DNA of 64,000 bases from DAOVRD01 sp964521715 (GCA_964521715.1 CAZFSS010000001.1:201300-265299); one strand, 5' to 3'. Shown: positions 8,376-16,286, counted from the stretch's first letter. Translations and numbers: made by a program. Notes: generated by a model from the sequence alone, not told the origin.

Positions 8376-9473
8376 TCACGCCGAGCCGTCCCGCACGGCC
8401 TCGCTCACGGTCTCGACCTGCTGGTCGCTCAGCTCCGGGTACATGGGCAGCGACAGCACCTCGGCCGCCGCCTTCTCGGACTGCGGGAAGTCGCCCGGCC
8501 CCAGGCCCAGGTCCGCGTAGGCCGGCAGGAGGTGGATGGGGATCGGGTAGTGGATGGCCGTCTGGATGCCCGAGGACTGAAGCGCCTGCTGCAGGGCGTC
8601 CCGCGCGGGCGTGCGGACGGCGTAGACGTGGTAGACGTGCCGCGCGTACGGCATGACGGAAGGCGTGCTCACCGCGCACCCGCGCAGCAGGTCGTCGTAC
8701 CGTGCGGCGTGCGCCCTGCGCGCGTCGTTCCACTCCTCCAGGTGCCGCAGCTTCACGCGCAGGACGGCGCCCTGGATGCCTTCCATGCGGTAGTTGAAGC
8801 CCTTCAGCACGTGGTAGTACTTGCGCTCCTGCCCCCAGTCCCGCAGCATGCGCACGGTGCGCTCGCAGGCCCGGTCGTTGGTCACGACCATGCCGCCTTC
8901 GCCGTAGGCCCCCAGGTTCTTGGTGGGGTAGAAGCTAAAGCAGCCCATGTCGCCGATGCCGCCCAGCCGGCGGCCCTTGTATTCGCCGCCGTGCGCCTGC
9001 GCTGCGTCCTCGATCACGGTCAGGCCGTGCCGACGGGCGAAGGCCATGATGGGGTCCATGTCGGCCGCCTGGCCGTACAGGTGCACCGGGATGACGCCCT
9101 TGGTCCGTTTGGTGACGGCGCCCTCGAGCTGCGACGCGTCCATGGTGTAAGAGCGCGGGTCGATGTCCACGAAGACCGGCTTTGCGCCCGTATACACGAT
9201 GGCTGCGACTGTCGCGACGAACGTGAACGGCACCGTTATGACCTCGTCGCCCGGGCCGACGCCCGCAGCCAGCAGGGCCAGATGCAGGGCGCTCGTGCCG
9301 GAGTTGACGGCAACGCCCGCCGCCGCGCCGCAGTATGCGGCGAATTCCGTCTCGAAAGCAGCCACCTCGTCGCCCAGCGCAAACTGGCAGCTCTCCAACA
9401 CGCCGGCGATGGCAGGCGCGATCTCATCCTTGATGCGCTGGTACTGCGCTTTGAGGTCTATCATCGGGATCAA
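8376..9473 (-). CDS. DegT/DnrJ/EryC1-family sugar aminotransferase
   Basis: 365 aa. PLP-dependent enzyme that aminates keto-sugar nucleotides. The Schiff-base lysine is K185 in FYPTKNLGAYGEGG; SGTSALHLAL (58-67) binds the cofactor phosphate and EDAAQAHG (155-162) holds the Asp that contacts the pyridine nitrogen. The start is likely TTG at 9473: the AAGGAGG site lies about ten bases before it, whereas the first ATG (9464) would be too far, and MIPMIDLKAQY is the usual family N-terminus. TTG overlaps the stop of the upstream NapH-like gene, implying translational coupling. A 274-base gap with no recognisable content separates it from the epimerase gene. Confidence 0.85.
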   Translation of the reverse strand: MIPMIDLKAQYQRIKDEIAPAIAGVLESCQFALGDEVAAFETEFAAYCGAAAGVAVNSGTSALHLALLAAGVGPGDEVITVPFTFVATVAAIVYTGAKPVFVDIDPRSYTMDASQLEGAVTKRTKGVIPVHLYGQAADMDPIMAFARRHGLTVIEDAAQAHGGEYKGRRLGGIGDMGCFSFYPTKNLGAYGEGGMVVTNDRACERTVRMLRDWGQERKYYHVLKGFNYRMEGIQGAVLRVKLRHLEEWNDARRAHAARYDDLLRGCAVSTPSVMPYARHVYHVYAVRTPARDALQQALQSSGIQTAIHYPIPIHLLPAYADLGLGPGDFPQSEKAAAEVLSLPMYPELSDQQVETVSEAVRDGSA

Positions 9474-10360
9474 CTTGTCTTATCCTCCTTGAGCTCGGCC
9501 GGCATGCCTGTGGGCGCGCCGGCTCCTGCGTCTGGGCTCCGCCGGCGGCCAAGGGGCGTGTCAAGGGCGATGGCGCCACACTGCGTGCACTCAAGGCAGC
9601 GGATGCAGCGCGGGCCGTTGAGCTGCCTGGCGGGGACAACGCCGTAGCGACAGGGACTGCCGCAGAGCCCGCAGCCGTCGCAACGGTCTGACCTGCGCCT
9701 CAGCATGACGAGCGAGGCGCGGTTGAGCAGGCCGTACACGGCGCCCAAGGGGCAGAACAGCCTGCACCACGGACGCCACGTAAAGAACGCGCCCGTGACG
9801 ATGAGGACGGTGACGATGACCTTGACGGCATTCGGCCAGAGCACTTCGCCGCCGGCCAGCGCCGTCCTGGCCATGGTCGGCACGGCCGCCTCCAGGGCGC
9901 CGGCGGGGCAGACGCGGCAGATGAAGAGCGGATGGCTTTCCCCGGCCAGGAAGGGGATGGCCGCCACCAGGCCGCCGAGCACGACGTAGCGGAAGTGCCC
10001 GCTCCAGGCGGGAAGGTTCACCTTCGGCGCCGGCACGCGGCCCAACAGGTCCTGAAGGAATCCGAACGGGCAGACCCAGCCGCACACGATGCTGCCCAGC
10101 AGAGCACCGACCGCCAGCACTGTGCCGACGGCGAGGAGAGGCAGAACGTGCAGCGCGCTGAAGTTCGCCATCACGCCGATGGGACACGCAAACGTGGCGA
10201 GCGGGCAGGAGTAGCAGTGGAAGACCGGGCCGCAGATCCAGTGGAGCCGAAGCACCAGCGGGTCCAGCCAGACCAGCAGGAAGCCTGCCTGCACCCACAT
10301 TCTCCACTTGTGGAGCTTTGGGACGACGCGGCTGGGTTTGCTTTCGGCCATGGCCACCAT
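9470..10360 (-). CDS. NapH/YccM-like membrane polyferredoxin
   Basis: 296 aa. Several membrane segments (about residues 22-42, 68-90, 118-140, 185-205) alternate with cysteine motifs: CYSCPLATFACPIG, VCGWVCPFGF, ICRVCPAGAL, WCRLFCPLG, and a cytoplasmic two-cluster [4Fe-4S] ferredoxin-like tail, CDGCGLCGSPC and CIRCLECTQC. Family members pass electrons across or along the membrane to periplasmic reductases. The gene lies ten bases after the proposed small selenoprotein. Its first two ATG codons (10358-10360 and 10349-10351) lie within the hairpin that would serve as the SECIS of that gene. The neighbourhood suggests electron delivery to the CxxU site; that is inference. Confidence 0.8.
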   Translation of the reverse strand: MVAMAESKPSRVVPKLHKWRMWVQAGFLLVWLDPLVLRLHWICGPVFHCYSCPLATFACPIGVMANFSALHVLPLLAVGTVLAVGALLGSIVCGWVCPFGFLQDLLGRVPAPKVNLPAWSGHFRYVVLGGLVAAIPFLAGESHPLFICRVCPAGALEAAVPTMARTALAGGEVLWPNAVKVIVTVLIVTGAFFTWRPWCRLFCPLGAVYGLLNRASLVMLRRRSDRCDGCGLCGSPCRYGVVPARQLNGPRCIRCLECTQCGAIALDTPLGRRRSPDAGAGAPTGMPAELKEDKTS

Positions 10361-10364
10361 GGCC
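10346..10364 (-). promoter_or_regulatory. SECIS-like hairpin of the small CxxU protein
   Basis: Fifteen bases after the UGA at 10379-10381 begins GGCCAUG, loop GUGGC (10353-10357), then CAUGGCC; an added G-C pair gives 8 bp with a UGG triloop. Loop start is 22 bases after UGA, within the spacing known for bacterial SECIS elements, and it begins G-U as SelB needs. The loop is identical to that at 14961-14965. Confidence 0.62.
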
Positions 10365-10369
10365 CGCTC

Positions 10370-10747
10370 TTAGCCCAGTCACGTCGGGCACAGAGAGGGC
10401 GCCTCGCCGGAGTACGTGCGCTTTAGTTCGCCGCTCTCCAAACGGATGACCCCGCCGAAGGTCACGTCGCGGACCAGCTCGGCCTCGGACTCGCGTATGG
10501 GGACGAGTTGGGCCGTCTGGCTCGGCGGCGGCGCCGGCAGGCCCCACGGCAGGCCGGGCGGCCGTCCGGCACTCAGCGCCGCAGGGGGCGTGAAGTCCTG
10601 CTCGACCAGAACGGGCCGCGCGTGCAGGACCGCTCCGCAGGTAACAAGGGCGACCGCCCCTGCCAAAAGAAGGAAGGGGCAGAGCAGGCGAGCAACGCCT
10701 GGCTCCCGGCCCAGTCGGCTCGCCTTCGCTGGCATCGCTTCGCGCAT
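10370..10747 (-). CDS. Small membrane-anchored selenoprotein candidate ending CPT-Sec-LG
   Basis: 125 aa if UGA at 10379-10381 is read as Sec (residue 123); otherwise 122 aa ending SLCPT. One membrane segment (about 18-40) is followed by a Pro-rich linker and a small domain with FGGVIRLESGELKRTYSG. The C-terminus reads LCPT-U-LG, then UAA. CxxU next to the C-terminus is a classic redox motif, resembling CxxC. The start ATG has AAGGAG about ten bases upstream. The gene lies 60 bases behind tRNA-Sec and just before a membrane polyferredoxin, so I infer a membrane-side thiol/selenol redox step. I do not recognise the family. If UGA is a plain stop, the protein would end in an exposed CPT. Confidence 0.68.
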
Positions 10748-10807
10748 GTTGTGAGTGGCTCCTTCAGGGCACCGCTCTGGAGCTCAGGGCGAATCCCGCT
10801 CAGAGCG

Positions 10808-10902
10808 TGGCGGAGGTGAATGGGAATCGAACCCACCCGGGACCCGTCGGGCCCCACACTGGTTTTGAAGACCAGGGGCACCACCAGGCACCAGTCACCT
10901 CC
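10808..10902 (-). tRNA. selC: tRNA-Sec (anticodon UCA)
   Basis: 95 nt including encoded CCA (10808-10810). The acceptor stem has eight pairs (GGAGGUGA with UCACCUCC), discriminator G, anticodon loop CUUCAAA with anticodon UCA (10866-10868 on the plus strand), a long GC-rich variable arm and a T arm with UUCGAUU. These are the marks of bacterial selenocysteine tRNA, which is charged with Ser, converted by SelA and delivered to UGA by SelB. It begins three bases after the stop of the SelD fusion gene and is probably processed from the same transcript. Confidence 0.95.
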
Positions 10903-10905
10903 ACC

Positions 10906-12516
10906 TCATCCTTCCCTGATCCGGCTGTAGAACATCTTGACTGGCGACCCGCCGAAGGCTATGGCCATCCAGGCCGCCTCGTCTATCTCCTCCTGGGACA
11001 TGCCCTCTTCCCTGGCCTTGCGCACGTGGAGATTCACGCAGGGCTCGCACTTGGCCAGGACGGACAGCGCTATGGAGACCACGCGCTTGGTGTATGCGTC
11101 GAGCGCGCCAGGGGCGCTGACCGCCTTCATGAAGTCGCGAAACGCGGTCTCGCACTCGGAGCCGCCCGCTTCATCTGGCGCCGCCATTGCACCGGAGGGA
11201 AGGCCTTCGGCGCAGCAGCTCTCGTCTTCGCCCTGCGGTTCCATGCAGCATTCCTCCTGTGCCTGAGCGACGGCCGCCACGGCACGCGCCTCCTGCTCGA
11301 GCGCCTGAGGGATTGGGCGGCTGCCTCTCGTTCGCACCGTTATGCGGCCCGGCCCGCCGGCCAGCACCTTGCCGATGACGGCCGCCTCGCGCACGCCCCG
11401 CTCGTGCAATCGCTCGATGAGGGCGCGCGCCCTGTCCTCCGGCACGGCGATCAACAGGCCGCCCGACGTCTGCGCGTCGAAGCACACGTCCAGCATGGCG
11501 GCCTCGACGCCTTCTGCCGCGGTCACGCGGCCGCCCGAGGATTCCCGGTTGCGCTCCACGGCGCCGGAGAAGATGCCTTGCGAGGCGCACTCCATGACGC
11601 CCGGGAGCAGCGGGACGTCGTCCCAGACCACTTCAACGTCGACGCCGCTCGATCCCGCCATTTCCGCCAGGTGCCCCATGAGGCCGAACCCCGTCACGTC
11701 CGTGCAGGCGTGGGCGTCCACTTCGAGCATCGCCTCGGCTGCGGCCTTGTTGAGGGCCGTCATCGAGGCGGCCGCTGCCTGCACCGCTGAATCCGGGGCG
11801 CGGCCTATCTGAGCCGCAAAGGCGATGATGCCGGTGCCGATCGGCTTCGTCAGCACCAGCAGGTCCCCGGGCCTGGCCCCGGCGTTCGTGATGATATGCG
11901 CCGGGTCAATGATCCCGGTGACGGCGAAGCCGGCTTTGAGCTCCTGATCCTTGATGCTGTGTCCACCGATGACGGCCACGCCCGCCTCTTGCATCTTGTC
12001 GATGCCGCCACGGAGTATCGCGCGGAGCACTTCGTCGGGGATTGTGCGGATGGGGAATCCCACGATCGAGAGCGCCGTGAGGGGCGAGCCGCCCATCGCG
12101 TAGATGTCGCTGACGGAGTTCGCGGCGGCCACCTGGCCGAACACGTAAGGGTCATCCACCGAAGGCGAGAACACGTCCACCGTCTGGACCAGTGCCAGCC
12201 CGTTCCCCAGGCTGAACACGCCCGCGTCGTCGCCCGCCGGCACGCCCACGAGCACGCGGGGGTCGTCGGAGGAGGGCAGGCCGGCCAGCAGATCCCTGAG
12301 CGCGGCCTGGTCGATCTTGGAGGCGCACCCGGCGCTCTCGACCAGCTGAGTGAGGCGTATCGGCCCGGCCGGCGCCTCCAGCCGCTCGCCCGCGCAGAGG
12401 CAGACGTCCTTGCGGCGGAGCATGTCGCACGGGCACGGCTTCTTCGGGTCACATATGCAATGCCCCAGTCGCATGGAGCGCTGCATCACGCGCCTGCGTT
12501 TCTCCAGGTCTTTCAA
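10906..12516 (-). CDS. selD: Selenide, water dikinase fused to an AhpD-like domain, with Cys-rich N-terminus
   Basis: 536 aa from a TTG start (AGGGGA eight bases upstream; ATG at 12486 also possible). SelD makes selenophosphate from selenide and ATP. Three parts are seen. Residues 1-45 form a Cys-rich module (C20, C22, C28, C30, C39, C41: GHCICDPKKPCPCD ... CLCAGE). Residues 52-395 are SelD, with RLTQLV, catalytic C64 and K67 in SAGCASK, GDDAG and GGHSIKDQE. After a linker with two CC pairs, residues 453-536 form a carboxymuconolactone-decarboxylase/AhpD-like domain with C490-x-x-C493 and H497. The catalytic residue is Cys, not Sec. The AhpD part may reduce or hold the selenium substrate; that is inference. 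Confidence 0.9.
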   Translation of the reverse strand: MKDLEKRRRVMQRSMRLGHCICDPKKPCPCDMLRRKDVCLCAGERLEAPAGPIRLTQLVESAGCASKIDQAALRDLLAGLPSSDDPRVLVGVPAGDDAGVFSLGNGLALVQTVDVFSPSVDDPYVFGQVAAANSVSDIYAMGGSPLTALSIVGFPIRTIPDEVLRAILRGGIDKMQEAGVAVIGGHSIKDQELKAGFAVTGIIDPAHIITNAGARPGDLLVLTKPIGTGIIAFAAQIGRAPDSAVQAAAASMTALNKAAAEAMLEVDAHACTDVTGFGLMGHLAEMAGSSGVDVEVVWDDVPLLPGVMECASQGIFSGAVERNRESSGGRVTAAEGVEAAMLDVCFDAQTSGGLLIAVPEDRARALIERLHERGVREAAVIGKVLAGGPGRITVRTRGSRPIPQALEQEARAVAAVAQAQEECCMEPQGEDESCCAEGLPSGAMAAPDEAGGSECETAFRDFMKAVSAPGALDAYTKRVVSIALSVLAKCEPCVNLHVRKAREEGMSQEEIDEAAWMAIAFGGSPVKMFYSRIREG

Positions 12517-12551
12517 GCTGCTTCCCCTGTTGAGAGCTCGGGCGCATCGCG

Positions 12552-12581
12552 ATTCTACACGCCGGGCGCGCCGGGGCGCAA
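12552..12581 (-). promoter_or_regulatory. Probable selD-selC promoter
   Basis: Minus-strand TTGCGC (12576-12581), 18-base spacer, TAGAAT (12552-12557), about 35 bases before the TTG start. The -10 is identical to those of selA and the UGA-containing gene at 14845-16227. Confidence 0.55.
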
Positions 12582-12703
12582 GCACTCGGGCCGGGCGCTC
12601 CCCAGGGCGCCCTTGCAGGCTTCGGCGGGCTGCTGCGCCGGCCTGCGGCCGGCAGCGCTCTGGAGACGTGCTTGCGCGCCTCCCTCGAGGCGGCGCCGTG
12701 CCC

Positions 12704-13477
12704 CTATCCTGCCGTGGCGCCATCCAGTCCGATGAGGGCCGCGCCGATGGCAACGACCAACTCGGGGCGGTCCGGCACGCTCACCTTGCAGGGCAGCTCT
12801 TCGCCGAGCAGGCGCACCATGGCGCTGTTCCTGGCCACTCCGCCGACGAAGAGCGCCTGCCTGCCCAGTTCGATCCGTGAAGCCATGGCCGCCACGCGCC
12901 GCGCCGCCGCCGCGTGCAGACCCAACGCGATGCGGCGCCGGTCCTCTCCCCTGGCTATGAGCGAGACCGCTTCCGACTCGGCGAACACGGTGCACATGCT
13001 GTTGATGGTCACGGCGTAGTCCGCCTGACACGCCTGGGGCCCGAATTCCTCCAGGGCGAACCCCAGGGCATCCGCCATCACCTCCAGGAAACGCCCCGTT
13101 CCGGCCGCGCATCGGTCGTTCATCTCGAACCGGCCGAAGCCGCCGTCCTGTGGGAGCTCGATGGCCTTGGAGTCCTGCCCTCCCACGTCGACGGCGCTGT
13201 CGCAGTCGGGCGCCAGGTGCCGCGCGCCGCGCGCACAGGCCCGGATCTCGGTCACGGTCGGGCAGCCCAGGTGCGTCTTCGCCAGGTGACGGCCGTAGCC
13301 CGTGGCCACCATCACGTCGCCCGCCAGGCGTTCCAGGCTCAGTGCGATCCGCCCCATCGGATCGTGGCCTGTCTCGAAAACCTCGGCGTCGGTCAGTTCG
13401 CCGTCCGTCAGCCTCACGACTTTGGTCATGCGCGAACCAACGTCGACGCCGACCGCTATCGGCATTAGCGCACTCAT
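12704..13477 (-). CDS. 2-hydroxyacyl-CoA dehydratase activator-type ATPase (HgdC/YjiL family)
   Basis: 257 aa, ASKHA-fold ATPase. Family members form homodimers joined by one [4Fe-4S] cluster and use ATP to push single low-potential electrons onto a partner enzyme. GVDVGSRMTKVVRL (phosphate-1), VDVGGQDSK (phosphate-2) and FVGGVARN are visible. The cluster cysteines are C123 in RCAAGTGRF and C162 in NSMCTVF. The ATG overlaps the stop of the reductase gene as ATGA, so the two are translationally coupled and surely work together. The gene ends upstream of the selD promoter. Confidence 0.9.
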   Translation of the reverse strand: MSALMPIAVGVDVGSRMTKVVRLTDGELTDAEVFETGHDPMGRIALSLERLAGDVMVATGYGRHLAKTHLGCPTVTEIRACARGARHLAPDCDSAVDVGGQDSKAIELPQDGGFGRFEMNDRCAAGTGRFLEVMADALGFALEEFGPQACQADYAVTINSMCTVFAESEAVSLIARGEDRRRIALGLHAAAARRVAAMASRIELGRQALFVGGVARNSAMVRLLGEELPCKVSVPDRPELVVAIGAALIGLDGATAG

Positions 13478-14754
13478 CTATCGCCCGTAAGGCTCTCCAG
13501 GAGCGCTTCGATGCGCGTCCTGAGCTGCCCTTCATCCTCCTGGGAGTAATCCGTCTCGACCTTGAGCGTTGCGATTCCCGCCTCCCGCAGTGCCTCTTCG
13601 ACGCGCATGGCCTCGACATTAAAGGTGTGGCAGTACTGGAGGACGTACTGCACGACGGCGTCGGCCCGGTGCAGGCGTGCAAGCTCCAGGATGTGTTCGA
13701 TGCGCTCGGTATTCGGGGTGAAGCACGCGCAATCGATGCGGAAGTACCGGTCGGCGATTGCCTCGAGCATCTCCCGGCGGCTGCCGGGCCTCTCGTCCAC
13801 CAGGTGTTCGAAGTAACGAGTGCCTGTGCAGCTTTCGTCGCACACCACCGCGCCGCCGGCGGTCTCTATCAGGTGATGGATCTTCCAGTTGCCCATCACG
13901 GACGGGCAGCCGGCGACGATGACCCGCGGCGCGCCCGGGTCGAAGGGCGAGATGCCCCCTTCGACGCGTTCCTCAAGCTCTTCAACCAGGCCCTCGAGCG
14001 CGTGGCAGAACCGCTGTGGCTCGTCCACCAGGGCCACCTGCATGATCACGAGTGCGTCCCTGCCGCTGATGGGTGGCGGAATCGAGCCGCGCAGTTCGGC
14101 AAGCCGCTCCAGGAGGCGCCGCTTGCGGTTCATCAGCTTGATGCTGTCGGCGAGCGCGGCGTCATCCAGCGGCTTGCCGGTCAGCTCCTCCACGCGCTCG
14201 GCGAACTCCTGCACTTCCTCGCGCCAGAGCGCCCTCGCCCGCTCGGTCTTCTTCTGGGGCAGCTCGAGCACGTGGAAGTTGCCGCCGCGCGCCAACCGAT
14301 CCCAGACCTTCTTCTTGACGTCGCAGGTCGTCTCGCCCACGGCCATGTCCTTGATGGGGCCATAGGGGCAGATGTCGGCGAGCGCCAGGCCGAGCGTGGA
14401 CTTGACCAGTGGGCAGATGTCGCGCGGGTACTTCCTCTCGGCGTAGGGAATCGAGAACGCCGTCCCGCCACAAAGGGCGACCGGCACGGCGCCGGCGGCG
14501 AGGATGATCTCATCGGGCACATAGATGCAGAAGGTGCCCACCATCCTCGTGCCTTGGCGGCGTGCCTGGACGATCTCCGCGACTCGGCGGCCGTGCGATT
14601 CATGCACCGCGTCGTCGAAGTAGGCCATGCCGCCCGGCCGGCGGGGCTGTGACAGGATGGCGCTGCGATAGGCTGTCCCCAGCGATGCGAGCAGCTCCTC
14701 ATGGAGCTCCACGTCCAGGCACAGCTCTGCGAGCAGTTCCGTGTGCTCTGTCAC
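13474..14754 (-). CDS. Double-cubane-cluster type reductase (2-hydroxyacyl-CoA dehydratase HgdB/YjiM-like)
   Basis: 426 aa from GTG at 14754. This single-subunit branch of the dehydratase family carries Fe-S clusters (a double cubane in Carboxydothermus DCCP) and reduces small molecules when charged by its ATPase. Typical blocks are GTFCIYVPDEIILAAGAVPVALCGG, PRDICPLVKSTLG, TTCDVKKK, GCPSVMG and VCDESCTGTRYF. Cysteines near residues 96, 109, 132, 145 and in the last two blocks are candidate ligands. Absence of acyl-CoA genes, and the position between a UGA-containing gene and selD, argue for a selenium-related reduction rather than amino-acid fermentation. From memory, homologous pairs also neighbour selD in clostridia; this needs checking. 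Confidence 0.82.
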   Translation of the reverse strand: MTEHTELLAELCLDVELHEELLASLGTAYRSAILSQPRRPGGMAYFDDAVHESHGRRVAEIVQARRQGTRMVGTFCIYVPDEIILAAGAVPVALCGGTAFSIPYAERKYPRDICPLVKSTLGLALADICPYGPIKDMAVGETTCDVKKKVWDRLARGGNFHVLELPQKKTERARALWREEVQEFAERVEELTGKPLDDAALADSIKLMNRKRRLLERLAELRGSIPPPISGRDALVIMQVALVDEPQRFCHALEGLVEELEERVEGGISPFDPGAPRVIVAGCPSVMGNWKIHHLIETAGGAVVCDESCTGTRYFEHLVDERPGSRREMLEAIADRYFRIDCACFTPNTERIEHILELARLHRADAVVQYVLQYCHTFNVEAMRVEEALREAGIATLKVETDYSQEDEGQLRTRIEALLESLTGDR

Positions 14755-14844
14755 GGCGGTCCCTCGGGCCCGGCGGACGCCCCAAAGGAAAGGGGACGGC
14801 GCCGCCCTGGCGCGCGTCCCCGCTTGATGTCGGATCGAATGCTC

Positions 14845-16227
14845 TCAGCCAGCCGACGGCTGCTCGAGCGAGTGCCACTGCTCTTCGGATCGCACTTCGA
14901 ACGGTCCGAGATCGGTTTTCACCTCTATGCGGAATCTGCCCTTGAAGTCGTTCGGCGCCCGCCACGAGCGCCTGCAGGTGCCGCCTCACCCATACTCGAA
15001 GCGGCTGGACAGCAGGACCTTGCCCCCCTCGTCGAGGATCTTCAACTCCGGCGCGGGGACGGTGCTGCCGTTCCGGGTCGCCCCGGGTGAATACTGCTCG
15101 CCGGCCTGGCCCTCCAAGACCAGGCCGATCGAGACCTCCGGCATGCCTTCGTAGTTCGTCACTTCCGTCTTGACGGTCAGAGGCGGCCCGATGGGCATCG
15201 AGAACGTCTCGCCGCCCCGGATCGTGAAGTCGCTCAGCTTGCCCGTATCGCTGTACGCCTCCATCTGCCACCGGTTGCGCTTTTCGTCCACCGCGCTGAG
15301 CTCGATCTGCCACGCCCTGTAGCGCCCCTCGGGCAACTGCCACTTGCCTTCGGGGCCTCCCAACCGGTGGACTCCGGTGTCGGACAGCAGCGATAGCTGC
15401 GCCCCGGCTGTGCCGACGTCCAGCGTGCCGAAGGCCGGCGCTGCCTCCGCCACTTCGATGGCAGACCCGTCGGGCAAGACCTTGATGGAGTACCAGCGAT
15501 CCGCGACCTTCAGCATCCGGGGCAGGGGGATCACGTCGCCGCCCCAGGGGCCTCCTTCGAGCTGGCCGCTGCCGTCCTGGTCCATTCTCAGCCAGTCGGC
15601 GCGGTATCCCAGCTTCGGATCGAAGACCTGGTCGTAACGTCCATTGAGGTCGCCGTCTACGATCTGCACTTCGCGCTTTCGTCCCGCCAGTTCCACTGCG
15701 CCGGCGACAATGCCTGCGGGCTCCATGAGCAGGTAATGGTACCCGCCGCCGGAAGACGTCCGGACGACGAACTCGATGTCTCCCCCCGGGCCGGCCTGGG
15801 CCACACGGACGAGGCCGAAGACGGTCTCCTGCTCCGCACGCTCACCTGCGAGGGCCATGGCAAGCGCTTCCACGAAGCCGCGCGTCTGCGCCTTGACCTG
15901 CCCGACGACGGCCTCCTCGTCCGTCAGGTCGTTGTCGGCGTCCGTGTCCACGTAAAGCCTGGGCGTCTTGGCGTCGTCCAGCAGCATTGCGCGCTGCTTG
16001 CCCCCGAGATCCCACACGTAGTAGTAGGCCGTACCCTCGATCTTCGGGGATTTCAGTTGGAACGGCTGCCCCGGCAGAGCCGGGACGTAGTCCTGCAGGA
16101 ACTCAAACTGGGACGGCAGCCCCTGCCCAGGCTTTCCGTGCTCCAGCGGAGACCGCCCTTCGGCGTTCACCGCAGCCGCCGAGAATGTCAGCGCTGCGAC
16201 CACAACCATAGCCGCCCACCCCTTCAT
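14845..16227 (-). CDS. Secreted selenoprotein candidate (460 aa) with motif YG-Sec-GGTC
   Basis: A signal peptide (1-22, ending VNA-EG) opens the protein. Acidic EF-hand-like loops follow (DTDADNDLTDEE about residue 93; DGDLNGRYD about 195; MDQDGSG about 216). The open frame meets UGA at 14986-14988 (residue 414) and continues 46 residues to UGA at 14845-14847. The extension reads GGTCRRSWRAP then NDFKGRFRIEVKTDLG, with codon use and composition like the upstream part, so the FEYG-U-GGTC motif is likely internal. A Sec/Cys pair spaced UxxxC suggests redox chemistry. If UGA were a true stop the protein would be 413 aa. The family is unknown to me. The same-strand reductase gene follows 90 bases later. 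Confidence 0.78.
14954..14972 (-). promoter_or_regulatory. SECIS-like hairpin of the 460-aa UGA protein
   Basis: Fourteen bases after the UGA begins GGCGCUC, loop GUGGC (14961-14965), then GGGCGCC: seven pairs including one U-G, extendable by a G-C pair. The loop starts 21 bases after UGA with G-U, as expected for SelB recognition. Confidence 0.7.
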
Positions 16228-16256
16228 AGCTGCCTCCCCTCTTGAGGAACGCTGGG

Positions 16257-16286
16257 ATTCTACTCCCTTTCGCGTTGGTTAGTCAA
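16257..16286 (-). promoter_or_regulatory. Promoter of the 460-aa UGA gene
   Basis: Minus-strand TTGACT (16281-16286), 18-base spacer, TAGAAT (16257-16262), about 30 bases before the ATG at 16227. A GGGGAGG Shine-Dalgarno follows. Confidence 0.65.

Noticed and set aside
10906..10908. UGA stop of the SelD fusion as a third Sec codon
   Set aside because: The sequence that follows is tRNA-Sec itself; no sensible extension or CxxU motif.
12704..14754. A true 2-hydroxyglutaryl-CoA dehydratase operon for amino-acid fermentation
   Set aside because: There is only one dehydratase-like subunit, and no CoA-transferase, dehydrogenase or acyl-CoA genes nearby.
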